DNA from: Opitutaceae bacterium
GTDB taxonomy: Bacteria > Verrucomicrobiota > Verrucomicrobiia > Opitutales > Opitutaceae
Length of the DNA stretch: 64,000 nt
Assembly (NCBI GenBank): GCA_016794785.1
Contig: JAEUHC010000006.1
Location: 1 to 64,000 of the forward strand
Direction of reading: 5' to 3'
Shown: piece after piece, positions 29,273 to 45,796 of the stretch
Position numbering within the stretch: position 1 is the stretch's first letter
Layout: each line of letters opens with the position of its first letter
Notes under the pieces: generated by a model
The model's input: the letters and a program-made list of their open reading frames with translations, nothing else
Databases searched by the model: none
What the model was told of the DNA's origin: nothing
Position numbers and translations under genes: made by a program

Positions 29273-31513
29273 CTACTGCAGGATGCGAAACATGCTCGTG
29301 TAGTCGTCGGTCCAAAGCGGGATGGTGTTAGGCGGGGCGAGCGGGCTCGCCACCGCGGTAAGCTCCGGACGGTTCATGAAGGCGTCGTTGCGGCTGAGCA
29401 CCATCCACGTCGCCCCATAAAGCCACCAGGCACCCTCCTCGCCGTCGCCACTGTCACCATCCTCGCTCGAAATCGCATGTGCGCGGAGCCCAAACTCGCG
29501 CGCGGCATTCTCCACGACGGGGCGCAGGTCGAGGTAGCGATTGGAGATGTTGACGAGAATCACGCCGTCCGGCTTCAAGTGCCGCAGGTAGATCACGAAA
29601 GCCTCGCGCGTGAGCAGATGCACCGGCACCGCATCACTGCTGAACGCATCCATGATGAGAAAGTCGAAATTCTGGGCGGGTTCGTTCTCCATCGAGAGAC
29701 GGCCGTCGCCCATGACGATGTCGATCCTCGCCTTGCTCCGCGCGACGTAGCTGAAGGGCTTCTCCGCGATCGCCTTTACCTGCGGGTCGATCTCGTAGAT
29801 GCGCATGTAGTCGCCGGGTTTTCCATAGGCGGCGATGGTGCCGACACCAAGGCCAAGCAGGCCGATGCGTTGGTTCTCCTGCCGCGGGAAATTTTTCAAT
29901 GCGAGCGCGATGCCCGTCCGCGGGCCGAAATACGAAGTGATCATCGCCGCGCGCTCCGGCGCGGCGAACTGCAAGCCGTGCGTGATGCGGCCGTGCAGCA
30001 GCGTGTAGTAGTGGGCGTCGGGCTCCTCCTTGCGGTATTCGAGCACAGAAAGGACACCGTAGAAATTTCGGCCTGTCAGCAGCGCGCCTTGCTTCGCCTC
30101 ACGCACGTGTCCGGTGAGCACCCACCCCAGCGCGACCAGACCGGCTCCGAGCAAAGCCACCGTCGCGCGATGGCCCACTCTTGCGCGATCACTGCGCCAC
30201 CAGGCCAACCCCGTGACCAACGCAGCGCAGCCCGCGAGGGCCAGCACCACCCAACGGTAGTTCGAGAGCGGCAGGCCCCCTCGGGATATTTCCATGTAGG
30301 CGTAAACCGCGCCCGCCACCGCCAGCAAGGCCGCCAGCAGCCCCCAGCGCCGAGGGCTAAGAGCCTCGCGGTCGCGCAGGCACACCGCGATGAGCAGCAC
30401 CACGAGCGTGGCGAGGCCGACGTGCAATTCGTAGAAATTATCGAAGACGAACGGCGCCACCAATGCCACGAACAGCCCGCCGATCGCGCCGCCCGCGGAG
30501 ATCATCAGGTAGAACGACGTGAGGTGCCGCGGGTGCGGCTTCAGCCGGTAAACTTCACCGTGGCACACCATGCATGCCACGAACATCAGGCCCGTGTAGA
30601 TCACGACTTGCCGCTGAATCGGCATGTCGGCGCCCTCGTAGAGCGCGATGCAGCCGAAGACCAGCGCGACCGCCAGCGCCAGTGTCCAATAGAAACGCGA
30701 ATACCAACGCGGGCTGTCGAAGCAGATGATGAACGTCACCAGATACAGCGCGAGCGGCAGCACCCAGAGGAACGGGATGACCGCCACGTCCTGGCACATC
30801 TTGTTGGTGACCGCGAGGAGCAGCACCGAGCCGCACGCCGGCAACGCCATCCAAAAAAGGCGCTGCATCAGCGTCGGCGCGGGCGCATTGTCCTCCGCCG
30901 CATGCGCCAGCACCTCCGCCGCCACCCCCGGCTCGCGCCGCCAGAGGCGATAGGCGCACACGCCGCAGCACACCGCGTAGGCCACGAGCCCCCACGACCA
31001 CATCTGGGCCTGGGCCTGGCGCGTGAACTGCGTCTCGAAGAAAAACGGATAGCTCACCAGCGCGAGCAGCGAGCCGACGTTGGAGAGCGCATAAAGCCGG
31101 TAGGGCGACGCCCCCGGTGTCAGGCGGCGAAACCACTCCTGCATGAGCGGCCCCGTCGCGGCCAGAATCAGATACGGCACGCCGAGGCTCACGAGCAGCA
31201 GCGCCAAGATGCGCCACGTCGGATCGCCCGCGCCTTCCGGTTTCCAATGATCGCCGGGGGTGATCGGCAGGCTGGCCAGCGCCGCCACGAGCAGCACGCC
31301 GTGCACCATCGCCTGCGTGCGCGGCTTGCAGCGGCGGCTCAGCGCATGGGCATAGGCATAGCCGCCGAGCAGCAGCATTTGGAAGAAAAGCATGCACGTC
31401 GTCCACACGCCCGGCGCGCCGCCAAACCACGGGAGGATGTATTTGCCGATGAGCGGCTGGACTTGGAAGAGCAGGAAAGCTCCGGTGAAGATCGTCAGGG
31501 CGAAGGCAAACAT
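29273..31513 (-). CDS. Fused polytopic membrane / spermidine-synthase-like protein
   Basis: 746 aa. The first ~500 residues hold about 14 hydrophobic helices, beginning ALTIFTGAFLLFQVQPLIGK (the usual start of this family). The C-terminal ~240 residues are a class I methyltransferase fold of the spermine/spermidine synthase type: RIGLLGLGVGTIAAYG (SAM-site glycine loop), YEIDPQVKAIAE, DIVMGDGRL, FDFLIMDAFSSDAVPVHLLT. Such fused proteins are widespread in Verrucomicrobiota and Acidobacteriota, and their reaction is unproven. Polyamine synthesis is only one possibility. Confidence 0.85.
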   Translation of the reverse strand: MFAFALTIFTGAFLLFQVQPLIGKYILPWFGGAPGVWTTCMLFFQMLLLGGYAYAHALSRRCKPRTQAMVHGVLLVAALASLPITPGDHWKPEGAGDPTWRILALLLVSLGVPYLILAATGPLMQEWFRRLTPGASPYRLYALSNVGSLLALVSYPFFFETQFTRQAQAQMWSWGLVAYAVCCGVCAYRLWRREPGVAAEVLAHAAEDNAPAPTLMQRLFWMALPACGSVLLLAVTNKMCQDVAVIPFLWVLPLALYLVTFIICFDSPRWYSRFYWTLALAVALVFGCIALYEGADMPIQRQVVIYTGLMFVACMVCHGEVYRLKPHPRHLTSFYLMISAGGAIGGLFVALVAPFVFDNFYELHVGLATLVVLLIAVCLRDREALSPRRWGLLAALLAVAGAVYAYMEISRGGLPLSNYRWVVLALAGCAALVTGLAWWRSDRARVGHRATVALLGAGLVALGWVLTGHVREAKQGALLTGRNFYGVLSVLEYRKEEPDAHYYTLLHGRITHGLQFAAPERAAMITSYFGPRTGIALALKNFPRQENQRIGLLGLGVGTIAAYGKPGDYMRIYEIDPQVKAIAEKPFSYVARSKARIDIVMGDGRLSMENEPAQNFDFLIMDAFSSDAVPVHLLTREAFVIYLRHLKPDGVILVNISNRYLDLRPVVENAAREFGLRAHAISSEDGDSGDGEEGAWWLYGATWMVLSRNDAFMNRPELTAVASPLAPPNTIPLWTDDYTSMFRILQ

Positions 31514-31672
31514 GGGTAAGGCGGTGCGACGCGTGGCGCACGCTCGGAGATGGGGAGGAAAGTGCGGTTGGCAACCGGCTTCCGTGCGGAGCGTCCGGGC
31601 CCCGCACGCAAAGGGCTGGCCAGCGCGCGGGAACTTCCTCCACTTTTCTCCTTCTCACCGACTCACCACACC

Positions 31673-32110
31673 ATGAAGAAATCCCTCCTCGTCCTCCTCG
31701 CGACTGGTTTTGCGCTGCTCTCCGGCGGCCCACTCCTCGCCCAAGCCCCTTCGACCGCGCCCAAGCAGCAGCGCCTCATCCGCGTCTCCACGCTCAACTC
31801 CGTGGAGGCCAACCAGGAGTTTCAGAACAACGTGCAAGTCATGCACGCCCGCCGCCAGGAGCTGATCGAGGCCAACACGGCGATGGAAAAGGAGACCAAC
31901 GCCTCCAAGAAAAAGGAGCTGAAGACCAAGGTGGACGCCCTCCTCGCCAAGCTCAGCGAGGACAACCAGAAGATGATGAAGGCCTATGGCTTCACGCTGG
32001 AGCGCAACTACACCATCGTCCCCGTCGTGTCGCACGTTTACATGATGGTGACCGAGGAGGAGGCCGCGAAATTCGAGAAGGAGCAGGCCGCCGCGGCGAA
32101 GAAGAAATAA
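31673..32110 (+). CDS. Small secreted coiled-coil protein (145 aa)
   Basis: From ATG 31673 a signal peptide (KSLLVLLATGFALLSGGPLLAQ), then a lysine/glutamate-rich helical region (EANQEFQNNVQVMHARRQEL, LKTKVDALLAKLSEDNQKM) and a charged C-terminal helix ending AAAKKK. The pattern is Skp/OmpH-like in style but too short for a confident assignment. Divergent from the membrane-synthase gene (159 bp between starts). Confidence 0.75.
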   Translation: MKKSLLVLLATGFALLSGGPLLAQAPSTAPKQQRLIRVSTLNSVEANQEFQNNVQVMHARRQELIEANTAMEKETNASKKKELKTKVDALLAKLSEDNQKMMKAYGFTLERNYTIVPVVSHVYMMVTEEEAAKFEKEQAAAAKKK

Positions 32111-32177
32111 CGCGTTCGCACCCTGCGCCGCCTCCGGGCGCATTCGCGCCCCGGACGAGCGGCGGATCACCGCCGGC

Positions 32178-32969
32178 TCAGCGCACCGCCCGCCACACGG
32201 CGAGGCATGAGTCGATGAGCGCCGGCAGATCCGCGAGCGCGATCATGTTCGGTCCGTCGCTGATCGCGTTTGCCGGATCGGGATGGGTCTCGATGAACAG
32301 CCCCTCGGCCCCCGCCGCGAGCGCCGCCCGCGCGAGCGGCGGCACAAATTCCCGCTGCCCGCTGCTCTTGCCGCCCCCCGCGCCGGGGAGCTGCACCGCA
32401 TGGGTGGCGTCGAACACCGTCGGAAATCCGTTCTGCCGCATCAGCGCAAACGAACGCATGTCCACGACGAGGTTTTGATAGCCGAAGGTCGTGCCGCGCT
32501 CCGTCTGCCAAATCTCGCGCGCCGCGCCCTCGCGCAGCTTGCCCGTCACGTGCACCATCTCCTGCGGTGAGAGAAACTGGCCCTTCTTCACGTTGACGAC
32601 CCGGCCAGTCGCCGCCGCCGCCAGCAGCAAATCTGTCTGCCGGCACAGGAACGCCGGGATCTGCACGACATCGCACACCGCCGCCACGGCCACCACCTGT
32701 GCCGACTCATGCACATCAGTCAGCACCGGAAAACCGTAGTCGCGCTTGATCAGGGCGAGCAGCGCCAGCCCGGCGTCGATGCCGGTGCCGCGCGCGCCCG
32801 CCAGCGACGTGCGGTTCGCTTTGTCGAACGAGCCTTTGAAGACCACGTTCAGCTCCGGTCGCGAGCCCCGGAGCCCGACCAGGGCCTCGGCGACGGCGCG
32901 GCATACTCGCTCGTTCTCGAGCGAGCAGGGGCCGGCGATGAGCAACAGTTTTTTCGGATCGAAGAGCAC
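32178..32969 (-). CDS. kdsA: 3-deoxy-8-phosphooctulonate synthase
   Basis: 263 aa, full length. It condenses arabinose-5-phosphate with PEP to give Kdo-8-phosphate for lipid A/LPS core. Family motifs: [96 protein letters not shown]. Cys15 in AGPCSLE is at the site of the metal-binding Cys of the Aquifex enzyme (E. coli KdsA has Asn there), so this is the metal-dependent class. It lies 25 bp downstream of engB, likely the same operon. Confidence 0.96.
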   Translation of the reverse strand: MLFDPKKLLLIAGPCSLENERVCRAVAEALVGLRGSRPELNVVFKGSFDKANRTSLAGARGTGIDAGLALLALIKRDYGFPVLTDVHESAQVVAVAAVCDVVQIPAFLCRQTDLLLAAAATGRVVNVKKGQFLSPQEMVHVTGKLREGAAREIWQTERGTTFGYQNLVVDMRSFALMRQNGFPTVFDATHAVQLPGAGGGKSSGQREFVPPLARAALAAGAEGLFIETHPDPANAISDGPNMIALADLPALIDSCLAVWRAVR

Positions 32970-32994
32970 GGTGGAAAAATAATCCCGGTCACTC

Positions 32995-33606
32995 TCAGGC
33001 CCCCGGCGCGGCGGAGGTCTCCAGCCGGGTCGCGATGTAGTTCAGGATGTCCGCCCGGCCGGAGCCATCGTGGGAGGAACTGGTCAGGATGTCGGGCAGC
33101 ACGGCGCGTCCCTGCCGGAGCGTTTTCTTGTAGTCCTCGATGTTCGCCTTGAGGCGCATCGGGCCGAGCTTGTCGGTCTTCGTGAAGATGAGCGCAAACG
33201 GCACGGTGGTCGTCTCAAGCCATTGCAAAAACTCCAAGTCGATCGGCTGCGGCGGCAGTCGGCAGTCGATCAGCACGAAGACGCAGCGCAGGTTCCCTCG
33301 CTCCGCCACAAACCGCGCGATCATCTGGCCGATCTCGAGCCGCTGCCCCTTTCCCACCTTCGCGTAGCCGTAGCCCGGCAAATCGACCAAGCCCCACTCG
33401 CCATTGATGTGAAAAAAATTAAGGAGCCGCGTCTTGCCCGGCGTCGCCGAGACCTTCGCCAGATCGCGGCGGTGCACGAGCATGTTAATCAAGGAGGACT
33501 TCCCCACGTTCGAACGGCCCACGAAGGCAAACTCCGGCACCGTCCAATTCGGGCACGAGGCCACATCGGGTGCGCTGGTCTTGAATTCGGAGGAGGTGAT
33601 TTTCAC
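32995..33606 (-). CDS. engB: Ribosome-biogenesis GTPase EngB/YihA
   Basis: 203 aa from GTG 33606 ([15 protein letters not shown]); the upstream open frame has no family similarity. Motifs: G1 [11 protein letters not shown]2 [12 protein letters not shown]3 [13 protein letters not shown]4 TKTDK, G5 TSSSHDG. An essential GTPase for large-subunit assembly in other bacteria. Followed by kdsA. Confidence 0.95.
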   Translation of the reverse strand: MKITSSEFKTSAPDVASCPNWTVPEFAFVGRSNVGKSSLINMLVHRRDLAKVSATPGKTRLLNFFHINGEWGLVDLPGYGYAKVGKGQRLEIGQMIARFVAERGNLRCVFVLIDCRLPPQPIDLEFLQWLETTTVPFALIFTKTDKLGPMRLKANIEDYKKTLRQGRAVLPDILTSSSHDGSGRADILNYIATRLETSAAPGA

Positions 33607-33752
33607 GGACGGCGCAGCGTGGCGCGCCCGGCGCGGAGTGCAACAGCGCACTCCGCGCGCCGCCAAGTGTGCCCGCCCCCGCGTTGCAAGCGTGTGCCCG
33701 CGCCCACGCGCTTTGCCGTTGTCTCGCCTGCGCCCGCGCGGAAATTTCCGTC

Positions 33753-35117
33753 ATGCGCTTCACCTCAATCAACCCCGCCACCGGCCGCCGCATCGCCACG
33801 GTCCGCGCGCACGGGCCGGCCGAAATCGAGCAGGTGCTCGCCCGGGCCGCGGCGGCGCAACGGGAATGGCGCGGGCGGTCCATCGCCCGCCGCGCCGCGG
33901 TGCTGCGCCGCCTCGGCCGGACACTGCTCGCCGCGCGCGACGAGCTGGCCCCGCTCGCCACCGCCGAGATGGGCAAGCCCATCGCGCAAGCCCGCGCCGA
34001 GATCGAGAAATCCGCCCTCCTCTGCTCCTATTACGCCCGCCACGGCGCCACGATCCTCGCTGACGAGCGCCCGATCGCCGCGCCCGCGCAGGCCCGCGTG
34101 ACGTTCGAGCCCCTCGGCACCGTCCTCGCCATCATGCCGTGGAATTTCCCCGTCTGGCAGGCCGTGCGCGCCACGGTGCCCGCGCTCATCGGCGGCAACA
34201 CCGTGCTCCTCAAGCCTGCCGCCAGCGTCGCGGGCAGCTCACGCGCGCTGGAGCGGCTCTTCCTCCGGGCCGGTTTTCCGCGTGGCGTCTTCCAGCTCCT
34301 CCTCGCGGACAACGCCGCCATCGCCCGCGTCCTCGCCGATTCGCGGGTCCACGCGGTCACGCTCACCGGCAGCACGGCGGCCGGGAAAAAAGTCGCCGCC
34401 CTCGCCGGCGCGGCGATGAAGCCGGGCGTCTTCGAACTCGGCGGCAGCGACCCGGCCCTCGTGCTGGCGGATGCCGACATCCCGCGCGCAGCAGAGATCT
34501 GCGCGCAATCCCGCCTGCTCAATTCCGGCCAGAGCTGCGTGTGCGCCAAGCGTTTCCTCGTCGAGCGCAGGGTGCTCGCGGACTTTGAGCGCCACCTCGT
34601 CGAGCGCATGTCCGCGCGCCGCGTCGGCGATCCGGCCGATCCCGCCACCGAGATCGGTCCGCTCGCCCGCGCCGATTTGCGCGCGACGTTGCACGCACAG
34701 GTGCGGAGCAGCGTGCGGCTCGGCGCGCGCGTGCTCCTCGGCGGGGCTCCGACGCCCGGCCGTGGATTCTTCTACCCGCCCACGGTGCTGACGGGTGTGC
34801 GGCCCGGCATGCCGGCATTCGACGAGGAACTGTTTGGCCCCGTGGCCGCGATTGTTGCCGTGCGTGACGAGAGCGAGGCGGTGAAACTGGCCAACGCCAC
34901 GCCCTACGGCCTCGCCGCCACTGTCTTCACCCGCAACCGCACGCGGGCCCGCAGCGTCGTGCGCCAGCTCGAGGCGGGCGCCGTGTTCATCAACGACTTC
35001 GTCCGCTCCGCGCCCGAGCTGCCCTTTGGCGGCGTGAAGGAGAGCGGCCACGGCCGCGAACTCGGCCCTTGGGGCGCCCGCGCCTTCATGAATGCGAAGA
35101 CCGTCTGGGAGGCCTGA
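33753..35117 (+). CDS. NAD(P)-dependent aldehyde dehydrogenase (succinate-semialdehyde type)
   Basis: 454 aa from ATG 33753 (MRFTSINPATGRRIATV). The ALDH fold is complete: IMPWNFPVWQ, LLKPAASV, TLTGSTAAGKKVA (Rossmann loop), FELGGSDPALVL with the general-base Glu, NSGQSCVCAKR with the nucleophile Cys, FDEELFGPVAAIV and PFGGVKESGHGRELG. The INPATG start, 450-460 aa length and S-G-Q-S-C-V-C active site fit the YneI/Sad-like succinate-semialdehyde dehydrogenases, but the substrate is inferred by resemblance. Convergent with tRNA-Ala. Confidence 0.92.
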   Translation: MRFTSINPATGRRIATVRAHGPAEIEQVLARAAAAQREWRGRSIARRAAVLRRLGRTLLAARDELAPLATAEMGKPIAQARAEIEKSALLCSYYARHGATILADERPIAAPAQARVTFEPLGTVLAIMPWNFPVWQAVRATVPALIGGNTVLLKPAASVAGSSRALERLFLRAGFPRGVFQLLLADNAAIARVLADSRVHAVTLTGSTAAGKKVAALAGAAMKPGVFELGGSDPALVLADADIPRAAEICAQSRLLNSGQSCVCAKRFLVERRVLADFERHLVERMSARRVGDPADPATEIGPLARADLRATLHAQVRSSVRLGARVLLGGAPTPGRGFFYPPTVLTGVRPGMPAFDEELFGPVAAIVAVRDESEAVKLANATPYGLAATVFTRNRTRARSVVRQLEAGAVFINDFVRSAPELPFGGVKESGHGRELGPWGARAFMNAKTVWEA

Positions 35118-35143
35118 ATGTCCCGCCAGCCTGGCGGAGAAAA

Positions 35144-35219
35144 TGGTGGACCGGATCGGGATCAAACCGACGACCTCATCGTTGCAAACGACGCGCTCTA
35201 TCAACTGAGCTACCGGCCC
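35144..35219 (-). tRNA. tRNA-Ala (TGC anticodon)
   Basis: 76-nt tRNA on the minus strand with acceptor GGGCCGG, D arm TAGCTCAGTTGATAGAGC, anticodon loop TTTGCAA giving TGC, T arm CGGTTTGATCCCG and an encoded CCA. In many bacteria this tRNA sits in the rRNA spacer beside tRNA-Ile; here it stands alone. A short inverted repeat (CCGCC...GGCGG) follows at 35124-35138 but has no T-tract. Confidence 0.97.
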
Positions 35220-35315
35220 AAAACTGGCTGCGACGCGGAGGCTGAAGGGTGCGCGCCGCAGTGCGAAGGAAAAAATTGCAGCAGTTTCTCCCCTTCTGCA
35301 CGCTCCGCCCACCCC

Positions 35316-36521
35316 ATGAATCCGAAGCCCTTCCGCGTCGCCGCCCTCCTCCCCTTTCTCGCCGGCCCGCTCCTCGCGGCCGAACTGCCAGCACTCCGCG
35401 TGCGCCCGCAGACCATCGATCCCGCGATCCAAATCGGCTACGGGCTCGTGATCGCCGATGTCGATGGCGACGGCCGGCCCGACATCCTCCTGGCCGACGC
35501 CAAACAGATCGTGTGGTATCGCGCACCCAAGTGGGAGAAGTTCGTGATGGCCGAGAACCTCACGCCCAAGGACAACGTCTGCATCGCCGCCCGCGATCTT
35601 GATGGCGACGGCAAGGCCGAGGTCGCGGTGGGCGCCGAATGGAATCCCGGCGACACCACCGGCAGCGGCGCCATCTTTCTCCTCGATGCCCCGGCCGACC
35701 GCACGCAGCGCTGGACGCCGCGCCGCCTGCCGCACGAGCCGACGACGCACCGCATGCACTGGCTGCGCGGCCCCGATCGCACCTTCATGCTCGCGGTCCT
35801 CCCGCTCCATGGACGCGGCAACAAGAACGGCGCCGGCGCGGGCGTCGAGCTGCACGGCTACGAATGGCCCTGGACCGCCGCGAGCCGCCCCGCGCCGCTC
35901 ATGGCCGCGCAGCCTCCGCTGCATCTCACGCACAATTTCGATTTGGTGCCAGGAGCCACCGCGACCTCCGGCGAGACGCTGCTGCTCGCGACCAAGGAAG
36001 GCGTCTTCTCCCTCGACGCACCCGCCAACCGCTCGTCGCCGCAGCCTGTGACCACGATCAACGCCGGCGAGGTGCGCCGCGGCTCGCTGCCGGGCGGCGG
36101 CCGCTACGTCGCGACCATCGAGCCGATGCACGGCAACGAACTCGCCGTTTATCGCGCCCCCGCGAGCCAAGCCTCCAGCGGCACCGATCTCACCACCCGC
36201 CGCACGCTGCTCGACGCCAAACTCATCCAGGGCCACGGCCTCGCCACCGGCGATCTGCTCGGAGTCGGCAGCGACCAGATCGTCGTCGGCTGGCGCGGCG
36301 CCAAGGCGGGCGACAAGGTCGGCCTCAAGCTCTACGCCGCCACCGATGCCGCGGGCGAGGCGTGGACGATGCACGCCTTGATCGACGACAACCAGATGGC
36401 CTGCGAAGACCTGAAGGTCGCCGACCTTGATGGCGACGGTCGCCCCGAGATTATCGCCGCCGGCCGCGCGACCAAGAATGTGATCATCTACTGGAACGAG
36501 ACGCCGAAGGCGAAACGCTGA
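35316..36521 (+). CDS. Secreted FG-GAP/VCBS-repeat protein
   Basis: 401 aa from ATG 35316 with signal peptide (RVAALLPFLAGPLLAAELP). Three calcium-type FG-GAP motifs are clear: IADVDGDGRPDILLADA near the start, ARDLDGDGKAEVAVGAE, and VADLDGDGRPEIIAAGR near the end, suggesting a seven-bladed propeller. Proteins of this type in Verrucomicrobiota and Planctomycetota are often paired with sulfatases or lyases, but no catalytic residues are evident. It ends only 3 bp from the convergent PL1 lyase. Confidence 0.85.
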   Translation: MNPKPFRVAALLPFLAGPLLAAELPALRVRPQTIDPAIQIGYGLVIADVDGDGRPDILLADAKQIVWYRAPKWEKFVMAENLTPKDNVCIAARDLDGDGKAEVAVGAEWNPGDTTGSGAIFLLDAPADRTQRWTPRRLPHEPTTHRMHWLRGPDRTFMLAVLPLHGRGNKNGAGAGVELHGYEWPWTAASRPAPLMAAQPPLHLTHNFDLVPGATATSGETLLLATKEGVFSLDAPANRSSPQPVTTINAGEVRRGSLPGGGRYVATIEPMHGNELAVYRAPASQASSGTDLTTRRTLLDAKLIQGHGLATGDLLGVGSDQIVVGWRGAKAGDKVGLKLYAATDAAGEAWTMHALIDDNQMACEDLKVADLDGDGRPEIIAAGRATKNVIIYWNETPKAKR

Positions 36522-36524
36522 GCC

Positions 36525-38123
36525 TCAAGGGCGTGACTGACCCACGAGGGAATTGAGGTAGCGTTCCAGATTCGTGTAGCCATCCGCCTGAACCCGTGCG
36601 CCGTCGCCCGGGTTGCGCGGATCGAGGCCGTGGGCGCGCTCCCAATCGTCAGGGATGCCGTCGTGATCCGTGTCAGGCGGCGCAGACAGTGAGCGCAGCT
36701 CCGGCCAGCCGCCGACATCCCGGTGCGAGTCGATGATGCCCTTGCCTCCTCCCTTGTAGCTCGCGCCAAAGCGCGCCGTGCCCGTGCGCACCTCCTCGAC
36801 GATGCGCGCATCCACGGCGTCGCGCGCCAGCGAGGCGCCGGCGTGCTGGAGCACCAAATCATAGGCCGCCTCGGCCGAGTGCGTGGCGACCGGCGCGACG
36901 ACGTAGGGCGCAGGAGCGCGGAGCGTCGCCTCCGTCGCCTCGCCATCGGGCGCGAAGTCGATCCCACCTTTCCAGTTGTCCGCCGTGATCACGGGGAAGC
37001 CGTGGACATAGTTTCCCGCGGCAAACATTTTCCCGCGCGGATCTTTCTGGAGAAAGATCCGGTGCCGCACCTTCTCATCGGTGGCCGGGCCGGACTTGTA
37101 GTAGTTGTTGATCCAATTGCGCGGCCAGAGTTCGCCGCCGTAGGCCGAGTTGAACCCCCAGTTGTAGATCACGTTGTTGCGGTAATCCATCAGGCCCGAG
37201 TCCTTGTTGCCCGAGGCGCGGGGATTGCGGCTCGTGTGATGCGCGAGGAGGTTGTGGTGCCAAGAGCCGCCGGGGCCGCCCCACAGGCCGCCGTAACCGT
37301 GGTTGCCTTTCTTGTGCAGCGAATGCCAGAGACTCTCCGTGACCATGCACCACTGCACGGTGAGGTTGGACGCCTTGTTGATCGAGAAGGTCTCGTCGAT
37401 GCCCCAGCTCACCGAACAGTGATCGATGATGATGTGATCGCCCTGCCCGCTGAAGCCGTCCTGCTCCTTCCCGCGCTCGTCACCCGGCCGGAAACGCAGG
37501 TAGCGGATGATGAGGTGCGAGGTGTCGAAATTGACCTGATAGCCCTTCACGCAGATGCCGTCGCCCGGCGCGGTCTGGCCCGCGAGGGTGAGATACGGCT
37601 CGCGGATCTTCAGCTCGGATTCGAGGGCGATGGTGCCCGACACGCGAAACACCACCGTGCGCGGACCCTTCGCCAGCACGGCCGCACGCAGGCTGCCCGG
37701 GCCGCTGTCGTTCAGGTTCGTAACCTCGATGACGCGTCCGCCACGCCCCCCGAGCGTGTATTTGCCAAAACCCTCCGCGCCCGGAAACGCCTGCGCACGA
37801 CCGGGACGCGGCCGGCGCAACGTCACCTGCGGCGCGCGCGCCTCGTAGTCCACGTCGCAAGTCCAACCCTCGGGCAAAATCACGCGGTCGAAGCGTCCCT
37901 CAATCGCTTCGACGCCCGGAGCAAAGATCGGCCACACGGAATTTTCGTGCGGGGCGATGCGTCCCGTGAAGCGCACCTCAAGCTCCTTGCCGGAGAGCTG
38001 CCAGCGCCCGGCCGCAAGCGGCCGGACGACCTCATCGTGACCGACCTCGATGACCACACGCTCGGCCGCGCCCAAGGGCGCCAGGACGAGAAGCCAAATC
38101 GCGAAGCGGGGTGAAATTCGCAC
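36525..38123 (-). CDS. Secreted PL1-like pectate lyase with type-3 calcium repeat
   Basis: 532 aa. After a signal peptide (FAIWLLVLAPLGAAE) and a ~100-residue N-terminal beta module comes the pectate-lyase beta-helix: AFPGAEGFGKYTLGGRGGRV, VTNLNDSGPGSLRAAV, VVFRVSGTIAL, LTLAGQTAPGDGIC, DHCSVSWGIDETFSI, and the asparagine-rich ladder around RNNVIYNWGFNS. The C-terminus has DTDHDGIPDDWE, a thrombospondin-type-3 or dockerin-like Ca-binding motif. It degrades pectin-like uronan chains in the outer compartment; precise substrate unproven. Confidence 0.9.
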   Translation of the reverse strand: MRISPRFAIWLLVLAPLGAAERVVIEVGHDEVVRPLAAGRWQLSGKELEVRFTGRIAPHENSVWPIFAPGVEAIEGRFDRVILPEGWTCDVDYEARAPQVTLRRPRPGRAQAFPGAEGFGKYTLGGRGGRVIEVTNLNDSGPGSLRAAVLAKGPRTVVFRVSGTIALESELKIREPYLTLAGQTAPGDGICVKGYQVNFDTSHLIIRYLRFRPGDERGKEQDGFSGQGDHIIIDHCSVSWGIDETFSINKASNLTVQWCMVTESLWHSLHKKGNHGYGGLWGGPGGSWHHNLLAHHTSRNPRASGNKDSGLMDYRNNVIYNWGFNSAYGGELWPRNWINNYYKSGPATDEKVRHRIFLQKDPRGKMFAAGNYVHGFPVITADNWKGGIDFAPDGEATEATLRAPAPYVVAPVATHSAEAAYDLVLQHAGASLARDAVDARIVEEVRTGTARFGASYKGGGKGIIDSHRDVGGWPELRSLSAPPDTDHDGIPDDWERAHGLDPRNPGDGARVQADGYTNLERYLNSLVGQSRP

Positions 38124-38219
38124 GCGCCGAGCTTAGCGGGCCCGCATCAGAGGCAATCACGGAGCGATATGCCAACCGCTGCGGGCGTGCAGAAATTGTG
38201 ACCGCAGTTTCAGGGTAAC

Positions 38220-38346
38220 ACCAACGTCCCTTCGCTTTTGGACTGACATTGCGAGGAGCCGAGCGACGAAGCAATCCAGCTGGATTGCCACGGCGCGCTG
38301 CGCGCACCTCGCAATGACAAAGATCTAAAAGGTAGCGGACGTTGGT
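38220..38346. repeat. Layered palindromic element (REP/MITE-like), 127 bp
   Basis: Three nested inverted repeats lie in the 300-bp gap between the lyase and the kinase. An outer 10-bp pair (accaacgtcc at 38220-38229 with ggacgttggt at 38337-38346), a middle 10-bp pair (cattgcgagg at 38247-38256 with cctcgcaatg at 38307-38316), and a perfect 18-bp core palindrome (gcaatccagctggattgc at 38271-38288). The CATTGCGAGGAGC...GAAGCAATCC text resembles a palindromic intergenic repeat seen in many genomes, from memory. No coding potential; the rest of 38124-38423 is unremarkable. Confidence 0.75.
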
Positions 38347-38423
38347 ATGAGTCGCCTCTCCCACGACGCTCGTGCGCGGCCCACGCACCGGGCGGTTTGT
38401 CCGCGCTGGGTTGGGTGCTGCGT

Positions 38424-45509
<7,086 letters not shown>

Positions 45510-45511
45510 GG

Positions 45512-45796
45512 CTATACCGGAGGCAGCCCCAAAGCCTGGAGGACGACCAAGGAATTGCCCAGATTGCCAATGATGGTTCGCACCGGTCGTGGCTCCAGCT
45601 TCAGGAGGGTGGGGGTAATCAAGACCTTGTCCTTGATCGCGCGCTCGGGCTCCGAAAGGACATCGATCACATCGATGTGGTGGCGGTCGGGCAAATGTTC
45701 GCGGCAGAGGCGCTCAAGATTCATCTTCGCTTGGGCGGAGTTTGGCGAATCACCGGCGACGTAGAGCCGGAACTTTAATTTTGGCGGGGCCTTCAC
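45512..45796 (-). CDS. kaiB: KaiB-family protein
   Basis: 94 aa, the size of KaiB without the acidic tail of cyanobacterial forms. It starts at GTG 45796 inside the kaiC stop (GTGA overlap). Conserved KaiB signatures: FRLYVAGDSPNS, HIDVIDVLSEPERA, DKVLITPTLLKL and PVRTIIGNLGN. In the cyanobacterial clock KaiB is a fold-switching thioredoxin-like protein that binds phosphorylated KaiC and competes with the kinase SasA. Here it lies between kaiC and a hybrid kinase, so the same kind of KaiC-to-kinase handover is plausible. No kaiA is visible. Confidence 0.9.
   Translation of the reverse strand: MKAPPKLKFRLYVAGDSPNSAQAKMNLERLCREHLPDRHHIDVIDVLSEPERAIKDKVLITPTLLKLEPRPVRTIIGNLGNSLVVLQALGLPPV

Noticed and set aside
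29207..31519. A 770-codon plus-strand open frame opposite the membrane-synthase gene
   Set aside because: Same GC effect; no family motif and very basic composition.
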